A stretch of 39,161 nucleotides of DNA, from assembly GCA_945860265.1 (NCBI GenBank), contig CAMAQF010000036.1, positions 1 through 39,161 on the forward strand, given 5' to 3'. Made by a program: the position numbers and the translations under genes. A model generated the notes under the pieces. The model worked only from the letters and a program-made list of their open reading frames with translations. It made no database searches and was not told where the DNA came from. Position 1 is the stretch's first letter, and each line of letters starts with the position of its first letter. Below are positions 25,055 through 34,241 of the stretch, piece by piece. Source of the DNA: Emticicia agri. Lineage in GTDB: Bacteria > Bacteroidota > Bacteroidia > Cytophagales > Spirosomataceae.

Positions 25055-25209
25055 AAAATATGATAAATTTGAGCCAGTTATTAAACAAGAAAACGAATAT
25101 AAAGGTTTGAATATCAATAAATTATAGTGTTTGGGTCATGATTGTTTCGATATATCTTTTATAACGTACTTTATTGCAAAATTATTGAATATTTACCATT
25201 AAAAACAAT

Positions 25210-26082
25210 TTGCCTTTGCAAAAATTCATCATTGATATACATAATTTTATAGCTCAATACTCTGATTTAGTGATTGAAGAAAACCCTGTTGGGTTTCCTG
25301 ACACGCCTTTTAGCTATTTATATTTTCCAGAAAAAAAATTAGCTTTGCATTGTGTTTTTCTAGAAAATGCAATAGATGTTTCTACTTTTTTTCAGAAAAT
25401 CAGTCAATTATTTGCCCAAAAAGATTTAAGAGTTATTCATCTTTGGGAAGATATTTGGCAAACTAAACGAAGCATTGTTGAGTCGAGATTAATGTCCTTG
25501 TTTGGTAAGAGCGAAACAATTCCGGCCCGACTAACCCAAGTACAACGAATCGACAAACCAACGATGGATAAGTTTCTGATAAATAATCATTTACAGAGCA
25601 AAGTCAATGCCAAATTAAAGTATGGCTTGTTTCTGCCCAGTCGCTATTTTAGGGTTATTCAGAATGAAAGAGTTTTGCAAGAAAATATTAATAAAGAGGC
25701 GTTTTTGGTAGCAATAGCATCGTTTAGTAATGCCAAAAAAATCATCAGAGAAGGACAAGAATACCGTTCTTATGAATTGATTCGATTTGCTAATTATAAA
25801 GGTTTTACGGTGGTTGGGGGTCTGAATAAACTCTTAAAAATGTTTATTGACGAACAGGCTCCCGACGATATTATGACTTACGCTGACGCCGATTGGTCAG
25901 ACGGAACAAATTACGAAAAAATAGGTTTTGAGCGAATCGAACTAACGCTTCCGCTGACTTTTGAGCTTGATAATGAAACTTTTACAAGAAAATTGGGCGA
26001 TGAAAACTCAAAAAATAAGATTTACAATTCAGGAAATTGGAAGTTTTTGATGAAATTGAAAGATGATGCAGGAACAGAATAA
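25210..26082 (+). CDS. Phage homing-endonuclease-related protein (chromosomal)
   Basis: 290 residues from a TTG start; no ATG fits the N-terminus and a nearby ATT cannot be ruled out. The N-terminal third has VIHLWEDIWQTKRSIVESRL, resembling the H.WED.W..K..IV.S++ segment of VSR-like phage enzymes. The central and C-terminal part has DKFLINNHLQSKVNAKLKYG, YELIRFANYKGFTVVGGLNK, DDIMTYADADWSDGTNYEKI, which match the helper domain common in phage 'homing endonuclease' proteins (FL..NHLQG, RFC..L...V.GG..KL, I.SYADR.WS.G..Y). No nuclease residues can be fixed by eye. It overlaps miaA by 20 bp. A role linked to that gene is possible (inference). Confidence 0.6.
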   Translation: MPLQKFIIDIHNFIAQYSDLVIEENPVGFPDTPFSYLYFPEKKLALHCVFLENAIDVSTFFQKISQLFAQKDLRVIHLWEDIWQTKRSIVESRLMSLFGKSETIPARLTQVQRIDKPTMDKFLINNHLQSKVNAKLKYGLFLPSRYFRVIQNERVLQENINKEAFLVAIASFSNAKKIIREGQEYRSYELIRFANYKGFTVVGGLNKLLKMFIDEQAPDDIMTYADADWSDGTNYEKIGFERIELTLPLTFELDNETFTRKLGDENSKNKIYNSGNWKFLMKLKDDAGTE

Positions 26083-27034
26083 TTTACCTATAATTGTGAT
26101 TTTAGGGCCAACGGCTTCGGGAAAAACGAAGTTGGCAGTCAATGTAGCATCAAAACTTAATGGCGAAATCATCAGTGCCGATAGCCGACAAGTTTATCGA
26201 GGAATGAGCATTGGAACGGGCAAAGATTATGAAGAATATTTGCAATTTTTCCAGCAAAATCACGATTGGCCTGCGGGCATTGAAGGCTTACATTTGATTG
26301 ATATTGTGGAAGCGGGAGATAGCTATAATGTGGCATTCTTTCAAAGAGATTTTCAGAAAGCTTATCAAAATATTATTTCTCGCAATAAAACTCCGATTTT
26401 GTGTGGCGGAACAGGAATGTATATTGAAGCAGTTTTACGAAATTATGAAGATACACAAGTGCCTATCAGTCAGGGGTTTAGAGATGAATTATCGCTAAAA
26501 ACTGATGCAGAACTAATATCCATTTTTCAAGAAAAATATTTTCAAGAAAATGCTGATATTTCCACACGAAAAAGATTGATTCGTGGGATGGAAATTGGCA
26601 AATGGAAGTTGGAAAATGTAGATTTGAAAAAAGAAGTTTTTAATCTATTTCTCAATATTAATAAGATTGTTTTTGGAATAAATATACCAGTAGAAATTCG
26701 CAGAAAAAGAATTACCAAACGCTTACACGACCGACTAGAAAACGGTATGATTGAGGAGGTAAAATATTTACTCGAAAGCGGAATTTCAGCCGAAAAATTA
26801 ATTTTCTATGGCCTTGAATATAAGTTTATTACCGAATATTTAGTTGGTGATTTATCTTATGATGAAATGACCAAACGCCTCGAAATAGCAATTCACCAAT
26901 TTGCCAAACGTCAAATGACTTTTTTCAGAAGTATGGAGCGTAAAGGTATCAAAATCAATTGGTTAGATGGAATGCTACCAGTTGAGGATATGACAACTCA
27001 ATTGTTTGAAGGACTCCATTATGAAAAGAATTAA
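26063..27034 (+). CDS. tRNA dimethylallyltransferase paralogue (divergent MiaA)
   Basis: 323 residues. P-loop GPTASGKTKLAVN at about 14-26, ISADSRQVYRGMSIGTGKDY (MiaA motif with GTGKDY in place of GTAKP), CGGTGMYIEAVLRNY, and the late RLENGMIEEVKYLLESGI with FYGLEYKFITEYL and FAKRQMTFFRSM are all MiaA blocks. MiaA adds a dimethylallyl group to A37 of tRNAs that read UNN codons. A second, more canonical MiaA lies at 28136-29074, so this one may be specialised or redundant. The start overlaps the preceding gene by 20 bp, so the two are probably coupled. Bacteroidota with two miaA genes are known. Confidence 0.88.
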   Translation: MMQEQNNLPIIVILGPTASGKTKLAVNVASKLNGEIISADSRQVYRGMSIGTGKDYEEYLQFFQQNHDWPAGIEGLHLIDIVEAGDSYNVAFFQRDFQKAYQNIISRNKTPILCGGTGMYIEAVLRNYEDTQVPISQGFRDELSLKTDAELISIFQEKYFQENADISTRKRLIRGMEIGKWKLENVDLKKEVFNLFLNINKIVFGINIPVEIRRKRITKRLHDRLENGMIEEVKYLLESGISAEKLIFYGLEYKFITEYLVGDLSYDEMTKRLEIAIHQFAKRQMTFFRSMERKGIKINWLDGMLPVEDMTTQLFEGLHYEKN

Positions 27035-27075
27035 AACATTATTTATTTTTAATTATCCATTATCCATTAAGAAAT

Positions 27076-27684
27076 ATGCGTAAGGTAGCCATTTTTATTT
27101 TCGATGATGTAGAAGTTTTGGACTTCGCAGGCCCGTTTGAGATTTTTGGAGTAACTGGCAGACAAAATGGGGGAGAAGGCCTTTTTGATGTTTTCACAGT
27201 TGCCGAAAAGCCAAAAATTGCCGCTCGAAATAACTTAATCATTGAATCAACTTATACTTTTGAAAACTGTCCAACGCCCGATATTTTATTAATTCCAGGC
27301 GGTGGCGGATTTCGTCCCGATGGCACGCCTCTTGGTACTCGTCGAGAAGTAAATAATCAAAAACTACTTAATTGGGTACGAGAAATGAATGGTAAAGTAG
27401 AATTACTGTTATCGGTTTGTACAGGCTCATTAATCTTGGCAAAAGCTGGTTTGCTCGAAGGACTTTCGGCCACAACCCACTTCAAGGCCGTTGAACAAAT
27501 GCGAGAGGCTGCTCCAAACACCCAAATTTCCTCAGAAAAACGTTGGGTTGATAATGGTCGAATTATTTTGTCGGCTGGTGTTTCGGCAGGAATTGATATG
27601 TCGTTATACGTAGTCTCAAAACTTCATGGTGAAGCCGTTGCGGTTGATACTGCTACTTATATTCAGTATGATTATTGGAAGTAA
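27076..27684 (+). CDS. DJ-1/PfpI family protein
   Basis: 202 residues. KVAIFIFDDVEVLDFAGPFE is the N-terminal strand, ILLIPGGGGFRPDG the nucleophile-elbow approach, and LLLSVCTGSLILAKAGLLEG holds the nucleophile Cys (near 117) with its conserved elbow. TTHFKAVEQMRE and RIILSAGVSAGIDMSLYVVS complete the fold. The family contains isonitrile hydratases, glyoxalase III and stress proteins, and also the sensor half of some AraC regulators; no DNA-binding part is present here. The closest subgroup is the isonitrile hydratase/ThiJ-like set. It follows miaA by 41 bp and may share its transcript. Confidence 0.9.
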   Translation: MRKVAIFIFDDVEVLDFAGPFEIFGVTGRQNGGEGLFDVFTVAEKPKIAARNNLIIESTYTFENCPTPDILLIPGGGGFRPDGTPLGTRREVNNQKLLNWVREMNGKVELLLSVCTGSLILAKAGLLEGLSATTHFKAVEQMREAAPNTQISSEKRWVDNGRIILSAGVSAGIDMSLYVVSKLHGEAVAVDTATYIQYDYWK

Positions 27685-27753
27685 GGCTCAACACTTTGCC
27701 ATCAATATCGCTTGTTGTGTAGGTGTATGCCTAGTATTGTCTTTGACGAGCGG

Positions 27754-28139
27754 CTAATGAATTTCAGAGCGAGGATTTAGCTCAGAAATCAGAAAATGTC
27801 CTTCCGTTGGTGGCATTATCGAAATATCGCAAGGTACTTCTATTAAACCAATTTGTTCGTTCTTCATACCTCGGCGTTCTTTGCTTAAATAATCGTATTG
27901 TAAAAGTGGGGCTTGCCCGAAATAATTACCCGTTTTTATGGTCATGGCCAATTTATGAATGGCCGTATAATCTTGCTCGAAAGTTTGTTTTGATTTAGGA
28001 AATAATACTTGTAATAAAACTATCAGTATTGTTTGTAAGCAGTATTATCATCGGACAAATACTTCATTTCTTCAAACTTCTGACCAAATGTATTTTGTAA
28101 AGCAAACCAGTAAAAAGTTATTAAAAAGGCGAATCTCAT
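27754..28139 (-). pseudogene. Decayed small secreted protein coupled to miaA
   Basis: From the ATG at 28139 (ATGA overlap with the miaA stop) comes a signal-peptide-like start, MRFAFLITFYWFALQNTFGQ, then KFEEMKYLSDDNTAYKQY and two stops. In another register a long coding-like stretch runs TFEQDYTAIHKLAMTIKTGN, YFGQAPLLQYDYLSKERRGM, IGLIEVPCDISIMPPTEGHF to a stop at 27754. Joined, they would form a secreted protein of about 125 residues of unknown family. The frameshift lies near 28020-28045. An alternative is that 27754-27951 is an independent small gene; its ATG at 27951 gives 65 codons. Confidence 0.45.
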
Positions 28140-29074
28140 TGCAACTTCGAGAGAATGTATGTCTTTATCCCTTCAAAATCAGTGCCATAAAACCATTCAA
28201 AAGCATCTTGATTTTTAAACCAAGTCATTTGGCGTTTGGCATATCGACGAGAATTTCGCTTCAAAAGATCTACCATTGTGGCAAAATCATAGTTTCCATC
28301 AAGGAATTCAAAAACTTCTTTATAGCCTACAGTCTGCAAAGCATTATGATTTCGGTAATCAATCAAGCCTTTTACTTCTTCCATCAAGCCATTTTTTAAC
28401 ATCAAATCCATGCGGAGATTTATCCGTTCGTATAGTTGTTGACGTGGGCGTTCGATGCCAATTTTGATGATATTGAAACTTCGTTCGATACTATTTTTTT
28501 TATGAAATGAAGAAAATGCTCGTCCCGAATTCAAACAAACTTCCAAAGCCCGGACCACTCTTTGAGAGTTTTGCAAATCGGCAGTTTCACAATATTCGGG
28601 GTCGAGTTTTCGGAGCTCTTCTGCCATTATCTCAAGTTCGCCTTTTTCCAATCTTTGCATCAATTCTTCTCGTAATGCGAGTGGAGCTTCGGGCATTTCG
28701 TCGAGTCCGTCAGTTATAGCTTTCACGAAAAGCCCTGAACCGCCGGTCATAATTGCTGTATTTTTTCGCTTGAAAATATCATTTTCTAGCAATTTGATGG
28801 CATCTCGCTCAAAATCTCCCGCACTATAATATTCATTGATACTGTGAGAATCAACAAAATGATGTACCACACTACCCATTTCTTCTGGGGTGGGTTTGGC
28901 CGTACCGATGTTTAATTGTTGATAAAACTGTCGAGAATCGCACGAGAGAATGTCGGTATCAAACGCTTTAGCGAGTTTTACACACAAATCGGTTTTGCCG
29001 ACCGCCGTTGGTCCGACAATAATTATTAAGTTACTTTTTGTTGAGTATTCAGTCAGATTTTCAGAAATTGACAT
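28136..29074 (-). CDS. miaA: tRNA dimethylallyltransferase (canonical MiaA)
   Basis: 312 residues, standard length. P-loop IIVGPTAVGKTDL, CDSRQFYQQLNIGTAKPTPEE with the GTAKP motif, VDSHSINEYYSAGDFERDA, MTGGSGLFVKAITDGLDEMP, NSQRVVRALEV, RINLRMDLMLKNGLMEEVKG, QTVGYKEVFEFLDG and RYAKRQMTWFKN follow the usual MiaA order. The enzyme transfers dimethylallyl from DMAPP to A37 of UNN-decoding tRNAs, in the cytoplasm. A second divergent MiaA lies at 26063-27034 on the opposite strand. Its last codons overlap the start of the decayed secreted gene by ATGA. No clear promoter was seen upstream. Confidence 0.95.
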   Translation of the reverse strand: MSISENLTEYSTKSNLIIIVGPTAVGKTDLCVKLAKAFDTDILSCDSRQFYQQLNIGTAKPTPEEMGSVVHHFVDSHSINEYYSAGDFERDAIKLLENDIFKRKNTAIMTGGSGLFVKAITDGLDEMPEAPLALREELMQRLEKGELEIMAEELRKLDPEYCETADLQNSQRVVRALEVCLNSGRAFSSFHKKNSIERSFNIIKIGIERPRQQLYERINLRMDLMLKNGLMEEVKGLIDYRNHNALQTVGYKEVFEFLDGNYDFATMVDLLKRNSRRYAKRQMTWFKNQDAFEWFYGTDFEGIKTYILSKLQ

Positions 29075-29221
29075 TTGTCGTTTATTAAAAGTGTCATTTC
29101 AAAGGAATCTGTTAGCGACAAAAATAGATTCCAACTGAATGACAAGAAAGAAAAATATTTGCAAAATTAGTCTTAATTCCATTCAATCATTTGTTCTTTC
29201 ACTAATTCATCATTGAAAAAC

Positions 29222-29860
29222 ATGGAATTTTTGCTTTTTCTTGTCGCAATTGCTGTCGGAGGAATTGCCGCTTGGCAGATATTCAATTGGATGTACGGAA
29301 AAAAACTGCGTGATAATAAGGAGGAACTTCGTCAAGAATCAACGCTTTTACTAGAACGCATCGAAAAAGTTTTCAAGGTAGTGATGGCCGAAGGATACTT
29401 TACCGAAATATATGACCACAGTAGTAAAAAAGAGTTTATGGGCTTCTTTAAAGTCAATAAAAAAGCGTTGGTGGTTTCGAGAGCGAAAGTTTCGGTAAGT
29501 TTTGATTTTGGAAAAATGAAAGTAAAGCGAGACGAAGCAACCCGAAAATTGGTAGTTGAGCAATTTCCAGAAGCTGAAATTTTGTCGATTGATACTGATT
29601 ATAAATTTTATGACATCGACCAAGGTTGGCTCAATAAATTCGACCACGAAGATTATACGAATATCTTGAACAAAGCCAAAAAAGTGATGCAGGAAAAAGC
29701 TCTCATAAGCGATTTGCCAAAGGTAGCAAACCGACAGGTAGGACTAATGATGAATCAGTTGGCAGCTTCGATGAATTGGGAAGTTGAGTTTAAGCATTTA
29801 TCAATTTCTGAACAAAAAAGGCTTGTCGAACTTGTTGGTTTTCAAGAAGTTAAAGAATAA
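29222..29860 (+). CDS. DUF4230 domain membrane protein
   Basis: About 212 residues from the ATG at 29222 (the in-frame TTG three codons earlier is less likely). One N-terminal membrane helix (FLLFLVAIAVGGIAAWQIF) is followed by a coiled segment (KKLRDNKEELRQESTLLLER) and a beta-rich domain with EGYFTEIYDHSSKKEF, VSRAKVSVSFDFGKMKV and EAEILSIDTDYKFYDID, as in DUF4230 proteins. Function of the family is unknown. The stop lies 3 bp from the stop of the convergent tag gene, so no terminator fits between them. Confidence 0.8.
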   Translation: MEFLLFLVAIAVGGIAAWQIFNWMYGKKLRDNKEELRQESTLLLERIEKVFKVVMAEGYFTEIYDHSSKKEFMGFFKVNKKALVVSRAKVSVSFDFGKMKVKRDEATRKLVVEQFPEAEILSIDTDYKFYDIDQGWLNKFDHEDYTNILNKAKKVMQEKALISDLPKVANRQVGLMMNQLAASMNWEVEFKHLSISEQKRLVELVGFQEVKE

Positions 29861-29863
29861 ATT

Positions 29864-30418
29864 TTACATCTGTGAGCTCAACCATTTAGGCTGAGATTTC
29901 AAAACTTCAGAATATACGTCGCAGCTTTCGTCATGGGCATTAGGTAAATATCCGATACTCATCAAAAATTCGTTCACAATTTTACCACCAGTAAATTTGA
30001 AAGTTTTCTTGAAAATCTTTATCCATTCGATTTTTGTTTTTGGGTGATGCGAAGCCAGCCAATTTCTAAACGAACCATGTTCTTTTTGTAGATTTAGAAT
30101 AGTTTTTGCATTTTCGATGGTGGCATTGATTTTAAGTTTATTTCTAATTATTCTCGCATCTGCCAAAAGTCTTTCACGGTCTGCTTCTGCGTAGGCAGCT
30201 ACTTTCAGAATGTCAAAATTATCGTAGGCTGCCCTGAAAGACACTTCTTTTCTCAAAATAGTCTCCCAACTAAGTCCAGCTTGATTGATTTCAAAGATAA
30301 GTCGGCAGAACAGCTCGTTATCATCATGAATCGGAAAGCCGTAATGATGGTCATGATAGGCTTTATGTAAGGCTTGTCTTTCGCCCGACATTGATTTGAT
30401 AGCTGTGCAATACGACAT
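29864..30418 (-). CDS. tag: DNA-3-methyladenine glycosylase I
   Basis: 184 residues, full Tag length. YCTAIKSM at the N-terminus supplies the zinc Cys (near 4), the ALHKAYHDHHYG segment the His, and AHDESCDVY near the C-terminus the second His and Cys of the zinc snap. Catalytic-region blocks are FEINQAGLSWETILRKEVSFR, RIIRNKLKINATIENA and FLMSIGYLPNAH. It removes 3-methyladenine from alkylated DNA. It is convergent with the DUF4230 gene. The upstream gap (30419-31184) holds no visible promoter of the TAnnTTTG type. Confidence 0.95.
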   Translation of the reverse strand: MSYCTAIKSMSGERQALHKAYHDHHYGFPIHDDNELFCRLIFEINQAGLSWETILRKEVSFRAAYDNFDILKVAAYAEADRERLLADARIIRNKLKINATIENAKTILNLQKEHGSFRNWLASHHPKTKIEWIKIFKKTFKFTGGKIVNEFLMSIGYLPNAHDESCDVYSEVLKSQPKWLSSQM

Positions 30419-31184
30419 TTTGATAGAAGAGAAGGTTTTAGAAGGCTAGATTTTGCAATTAAAAATACATAAATACCTCATTGATAGGTATTTATATCCT
30501 TATCGGTGCTCCCACAAGATTCGGAATTTGTTTTTAATGGTATAATATTTAAAGCTTTAAAAGTGTTTAAATCGAGTAGGAGGCCTAAAATAATTTTTAT
30601 TAAGCTACATTCAAGTCACAATTGAAAGATTGTATTCAATGAGTTAAAACTTAATAATTAAAGCTTTAAAAATAGCGTTGCAAATTGTTGTGATATTTAC
30701 AAAACTCAGACATGAAAACTAAATAGTGTTGGGCTTTTGAGTCTGTGAATTAAACGTTGTCATTGCACTATTTGGATAAAGATTTTTCAGTCTGATTAGA
30801 CGTTAAATATGTTTTGTTGTCTTCCTGCTTACACTTAAATATAAGAAAATTTGGTTATCGATCGCTGGGATAATACTTGATCTAAATTATCCCACTTATC
30901 AAAAACAATATAGTATTTTTAAGGTGTACTTTTTGTGTTTTTAATTTATTTATCATTTTCTCAATTCAAAAAAATAGGACAGTTGTTAACGAGCCTTTTT
31001 ATGGCTTTTTGAAAAACATACTTTGTAAAATTTTTAAAAATAATTTAGAAAGGGTAGTAAATTAGGAGAATTGTTTTCCTAAATTGAGTTTACGATTAAA
31101 CTAAAGCAACACTTTCAATAGCGGGCAATTGAGCGTGTCTGAATGGTTTAAAATGGGCTTTGAAAGCTGAGCTCATTTGATTCT
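30419..31184. other. 766-bp gene-free AT-rich region with two inverted repeats
   Basis: No open frame longer than short random ones. Two palindromes were seen: AAATACCT / AGGTATTT (30471-30493, 7-base loop) and TGGGATAAT / ATTATCCCA (30866-30894, perfect 9-bp arms, 11-base loop). Either could be an operator or transcript end. Nothing else is recognised. Confidence 0.5.
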
Positions 31185-32711
31185 TCATAATGAATTTAGT
31201 AATTCTCTTGCTTTGTCTGTTTGTAAGGATATTAAATAATAATAAGCTTGATCCAATATTTTATTTTCTATTTCCTTCCCTTTGTATTTTTTTCTATTTT
31301 GGTATAATTTTACAGCTAATGCTAAGTCGTTCTCATTTTGTGTTACACCGAGATACTTCTGTATAGTTGAAAGTTGAAGATAATTATATTCGTTAGAAGG
31401 TTCCATAGCAGTTCCTTCTCCCCAATCGTTCCAAGTTATTAATTGCAAAAAATCTATTTTTGCATCTTTCGCTCTTTTTAATGATGCGATTAATAAATCA
31501 CCATTTTTATTTGGGTATGTTGTATATCCATCCCCCCAACCGCCGATTTTATAAAAATCTCTAAACTCAAACATCGCACCACCGCCAGTAAATTTTAGTT
31601 TGGATGAATAATTGTAAAATTTATTGTCAATAGTTTCATCAACCCAAGCGAAAGCTCCCTCCGCTGATTTAGATAAATTAAAATAATCGCCATGATAAGC
31701 TAAAGGAAAAAATATTACACCTTTAGAGGTTACAGAAAATATATCTTGCCAGTCTTGGTCTGATTTAATAGCCTGAGGGCCAAAATTTAATAAAACAGGT
31801 TTGTTGTTTAACTTGAAATATTCAGGGTTATTAAAAAAAGTGTCATCCATATATTTCATAACTCTTTTACCCTCTTCTATTTTGTCAGTAATAATAGCTT
31901 TTTCAAATGCATTTTTCAATGCTGCGTCTTCATAGCAAATAGAATATTTTAGTCCGGCTTTTTGAAGCCAAGGTATTAATGCTAATGTATGTTCATGCAA
32001 TAATTTCCAGTCATATACGGTGGTAATACCGGGGTAGTCAATAATTACGCCATCTATTCCAGACAATTTAATTAGTATTGAAGCATATTCACAATAATTT
32101 GGTTCACCGTTGTCATAAGGACCTATTAAAGGATAATAATGTGAAGCAATTTGTCTTTTTCCATTTCCATCTTTTATTTCGGGATTTTGTGTATTCATTG
32201 TCCAATGTTGTCCCCACTTACCGAATTTAGAATTTCCAAATTCAGCAAATTCAGGACTTTCAAACCAAGGCATGTAATGAATAAAAGTAGGGGTAATATT
32301 TTGTTTTGAAATCTCTTTAGAATCGTATTTAATAACCTTAAATGGTTCAGTCGCAAATTTGGGTAGAAAGGAATAAATTTTTTTATCACCATTTTCTGCT
32401 GTAATAATAAATTCAACGGAATTATTATCTAAATTAATTTCATCATTTAATACAATGTTTGAACTGGCCTTCTCTGAAATTTTTATTGATTTTATTTTAA
32501 TTTTTGTAAGTTTAATAGGAAGGTTTACAATTAAATCTATTTTTAAATCATTTATAATGGCTTTATAGTCAATACTGGTATCTGAAAATGTCAGTTCAAT
32601 TAACTCGTTTTTTGTTGAAGCAGGGCTTACGACCTCTATTTCTTTTTTAACACAAGAAATTTGAAAAAAAATCAAGCAAATGGAATAAGTAATTTTTAAA
32701 AAATTATTCAT
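31185..32711 (-). CDS. GH99-like (glycoside hydrolase 71/99-type) lipoprotein
   Basis: 508 residues. A lipoprotein signal ends at Cys20 (IFFQISC), so it should be anchored in a membrane facing the periplasm or outside. An N-terminal beta domain (about 35-130) precedes the catalytic-like part: FIHYMPWFESPEF, HYYPLIGPYDNGEPNYCEY, GIDGVIIDYPGITTVYDWK, LKYSICYEDAAL, FNNPEYFKLNNKPVLLNFGP, FLQLITWNDWGEGTAMEPSN. This order is that of family 99 and 71-like proteins (endo-mannosidase fold), with the Asp-Trp-Gly-Glu segment as the likely catalytic-side loop. Specificity is unknown. It stands alone between two gene-poor regions. Confidence 0.82.
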   Translation of the reverse strand: MNNFLKITYSICLIFFQISCVKKEIEVVSPASTKNELIELTFSDTSIDYKAIINDLKIDLIVNLPIKLTKIKIKSIKISEKASSNIVLNDEINLDNNSVEFIITAENGDKKIYSFLPKFATEPFKVIKYDSKEISKQNITPTFIHYMPWFESPEFAEFGNSKFGKWGQHWTMNTQNPEIKDGNGKRQIASHYYPLIGPYDNGEPNYCEYASILIKLSGIDGVIIDYPGITTVYDWKLLHEHTLALIPWLQKAGLKYSICYEDAALKNAFEKAIITDKIEEGKRVMKYMDDTFFNNPEYFKLNNKPVLLNFGPQAIKSDQDWQDIFSVTSKGVIFFPLAYHGDYFNLSKSAEGAFAWVDETIDNKFYNYSSKLKFTGGGAMFEFRDFYKIGGWGDGYTTYPNKNGDLLIASLKRAKDAKIDFLQLITWNDWGEGTAMEPSNEYNYLQLSTIQKYLGVTQNENDLALAVKLYQNRKKYKGKEIENKILDQAYYYLISLQTDKARELLNSL

Positions 32712-33680
32712 TTAGAAATAAGTAAAATCTGATTAATGTTGTTATTTAAGAGGTCTAATTATTATATAGCCGCCTTCTAATATACGAAAATTTTGTGGTT
32801 CTCCGCAGCGGTTTTACGTTTTTAAACGGCTTTCAAATAAAAAAAATATGGTATTTAAAAATTGCAAAAATATACAAAATATCTGCGAAATCATGCAATT
32901 GAGCCATTCTGTTTGAGTCTCTTTGAAGATCTAAAATGCTGCAAGCTAATATTGCCATATTTGCTATTAAACAAGACAAATCTTTTTTTTAATGTTTAAA
33001 TATACTTTAAAAATGTTATACTAACGCTGTGATTAGTAAGTTCGACTAACAACTGAACTGTCTCCAAACAGCATTATGTAATTCTACGGAGGAATCATTC
33101 TGATGAGAAGTGATAACTTTTTTCGGTGTTTTTTTTGCGTTTATACCTCTATAATATCACTCTAAACATTGCATATGGTATTGATCTTACAATTTACCCA
33201 GCTTCTATGTTTTTCTTCTTTTGAAATATCGCAAACTTCGACTTACCTTTTTTTCTTTTCGAGCGTATTTTGGTTTTAAGGTTTCTTCTTGTGTAAAAGT
33301 AAAGATTGTTTTTGAATTCTTGAGTCTGCTCAACGCATTCAGTCAATGGTTCTTTTTGATTACAAGTGACGGCTGCTAATTATACAAAGATATATCAGAA
33401 AGTAAACTAAGTTCAGCAGGAATTACGGAAATCATAAATGCTTACTAAATCTTCAAAAATGCGGCTAATATAGGAATAATATTGGTTTGCTTTAATTCAA
33501 TTGCATTTACTCATTTTACTCTTACCCTTCAAATGAATAATTTAATTTAAGCCTTTGATTGAATGATATTTAAAAAAACAGTATAATCGAAAAAGAAGAA
33601 AAATTGGTGATGCCTGAAGATGACAAACATCGTAAGTACTGAGACACAAGACATGAGACGGATCGCCGCAGCGATTAGAG
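32712..33680. other. Gene-poor region, no gene recognised
   Basis: AT-rich DNA without coding-like frames. A short purine-rich repeat with AGACA/GAGAC units (33642-33690) surrounds a small ATCGC/GCGAT hairpin. An 84-codon minus-strand frame at 33542-33796 has no recognisable motif and overlaps the AraC relic. Probably decayed DNA. Confidence 0.45.
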
Positions 33681-33725
33681 ACAAGAGATAAAATACTAAT
33701 TATCAAAAAGTTATATCGTTTCAAT

Positions 33726-34110
33726 TTGTCGATTAATATTGTCTCATTACATATTAAAATTTTTGAGCAATTTCTTTTGTCGCAACTGAAACACATTTAT
33801 ACTGACAAATTGATTATTGAAGCAGTTAAACGTATCTATCAAAGTAATGGGACTAACCATATAAAAGAACTGAACCAAAAACTATATATAAGCTTAAGCC
33901 CCTCTGAGAAACGATTTAGAAAATTGTTGGAAATACAGCCGAAAATTCGCTTATTTGGTTTGCTTCAATACAGCGTTTGACAATAGGAATACTGCCAAAA
34001 CATTAACCGAAATCTGCTATGAAAACAATTTCTTCGACCAAGACCACTACATAAAAGACTTTAAACAGTTTACAGGTGATACAACAGAAAATTTTAAACG
34101 CTTCTTGTAG
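33726..34110 (+). pseudogene. AraC-family regulator relic (C-terminal DNA-binding domain)
   Basis: The first frame reads KIFEQFLLSQLKHIYTDKL, IIEAVKRIYQSNGTNHIKEL, NQKLYISLSPSEKRFRKLL, then loses register near 33940 (CCGAAAATTCGC). In the shifted frame it continues FAYLVCFNTAFDNRNTAKTL, TEICYENNFFDQDHYIKDF, KQFTGDTTENFKRFL to TAG at 34108-34110. Together these are both helix-turn-helix motifs of an AraC/XylS domain. The N-terminal sensing domain is missing or unrecognisable and the start is unknown. One base lost in the A-run could explain the shift. Confidence 0.75.
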
Positions 34111-34241
34111 AAAAACGATTTTTTACAATTACAAGGATTTCAAGTTTTGCAACTTTGCTATGTAATCTTAATGTATTGGAAATCAAAAAATACGTTGCTT
34201 GTAACTCAACGAATGGTTTAACGATTTAAAATCAAGAACAA

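Noticed and set aside
33642-33690. AGACA/GAGAC tandem repeat
   Set aside because: Only a few irregular units. It may be ordinary purine-rich decay rather than a functional repeat, so it is mentioned only in the gap entry.
33542-33796. 84-codon minus-strand frame
   Set aside because: No motif seen. It overlaps the AraC relic on the other strand and its composition is not coding-like.
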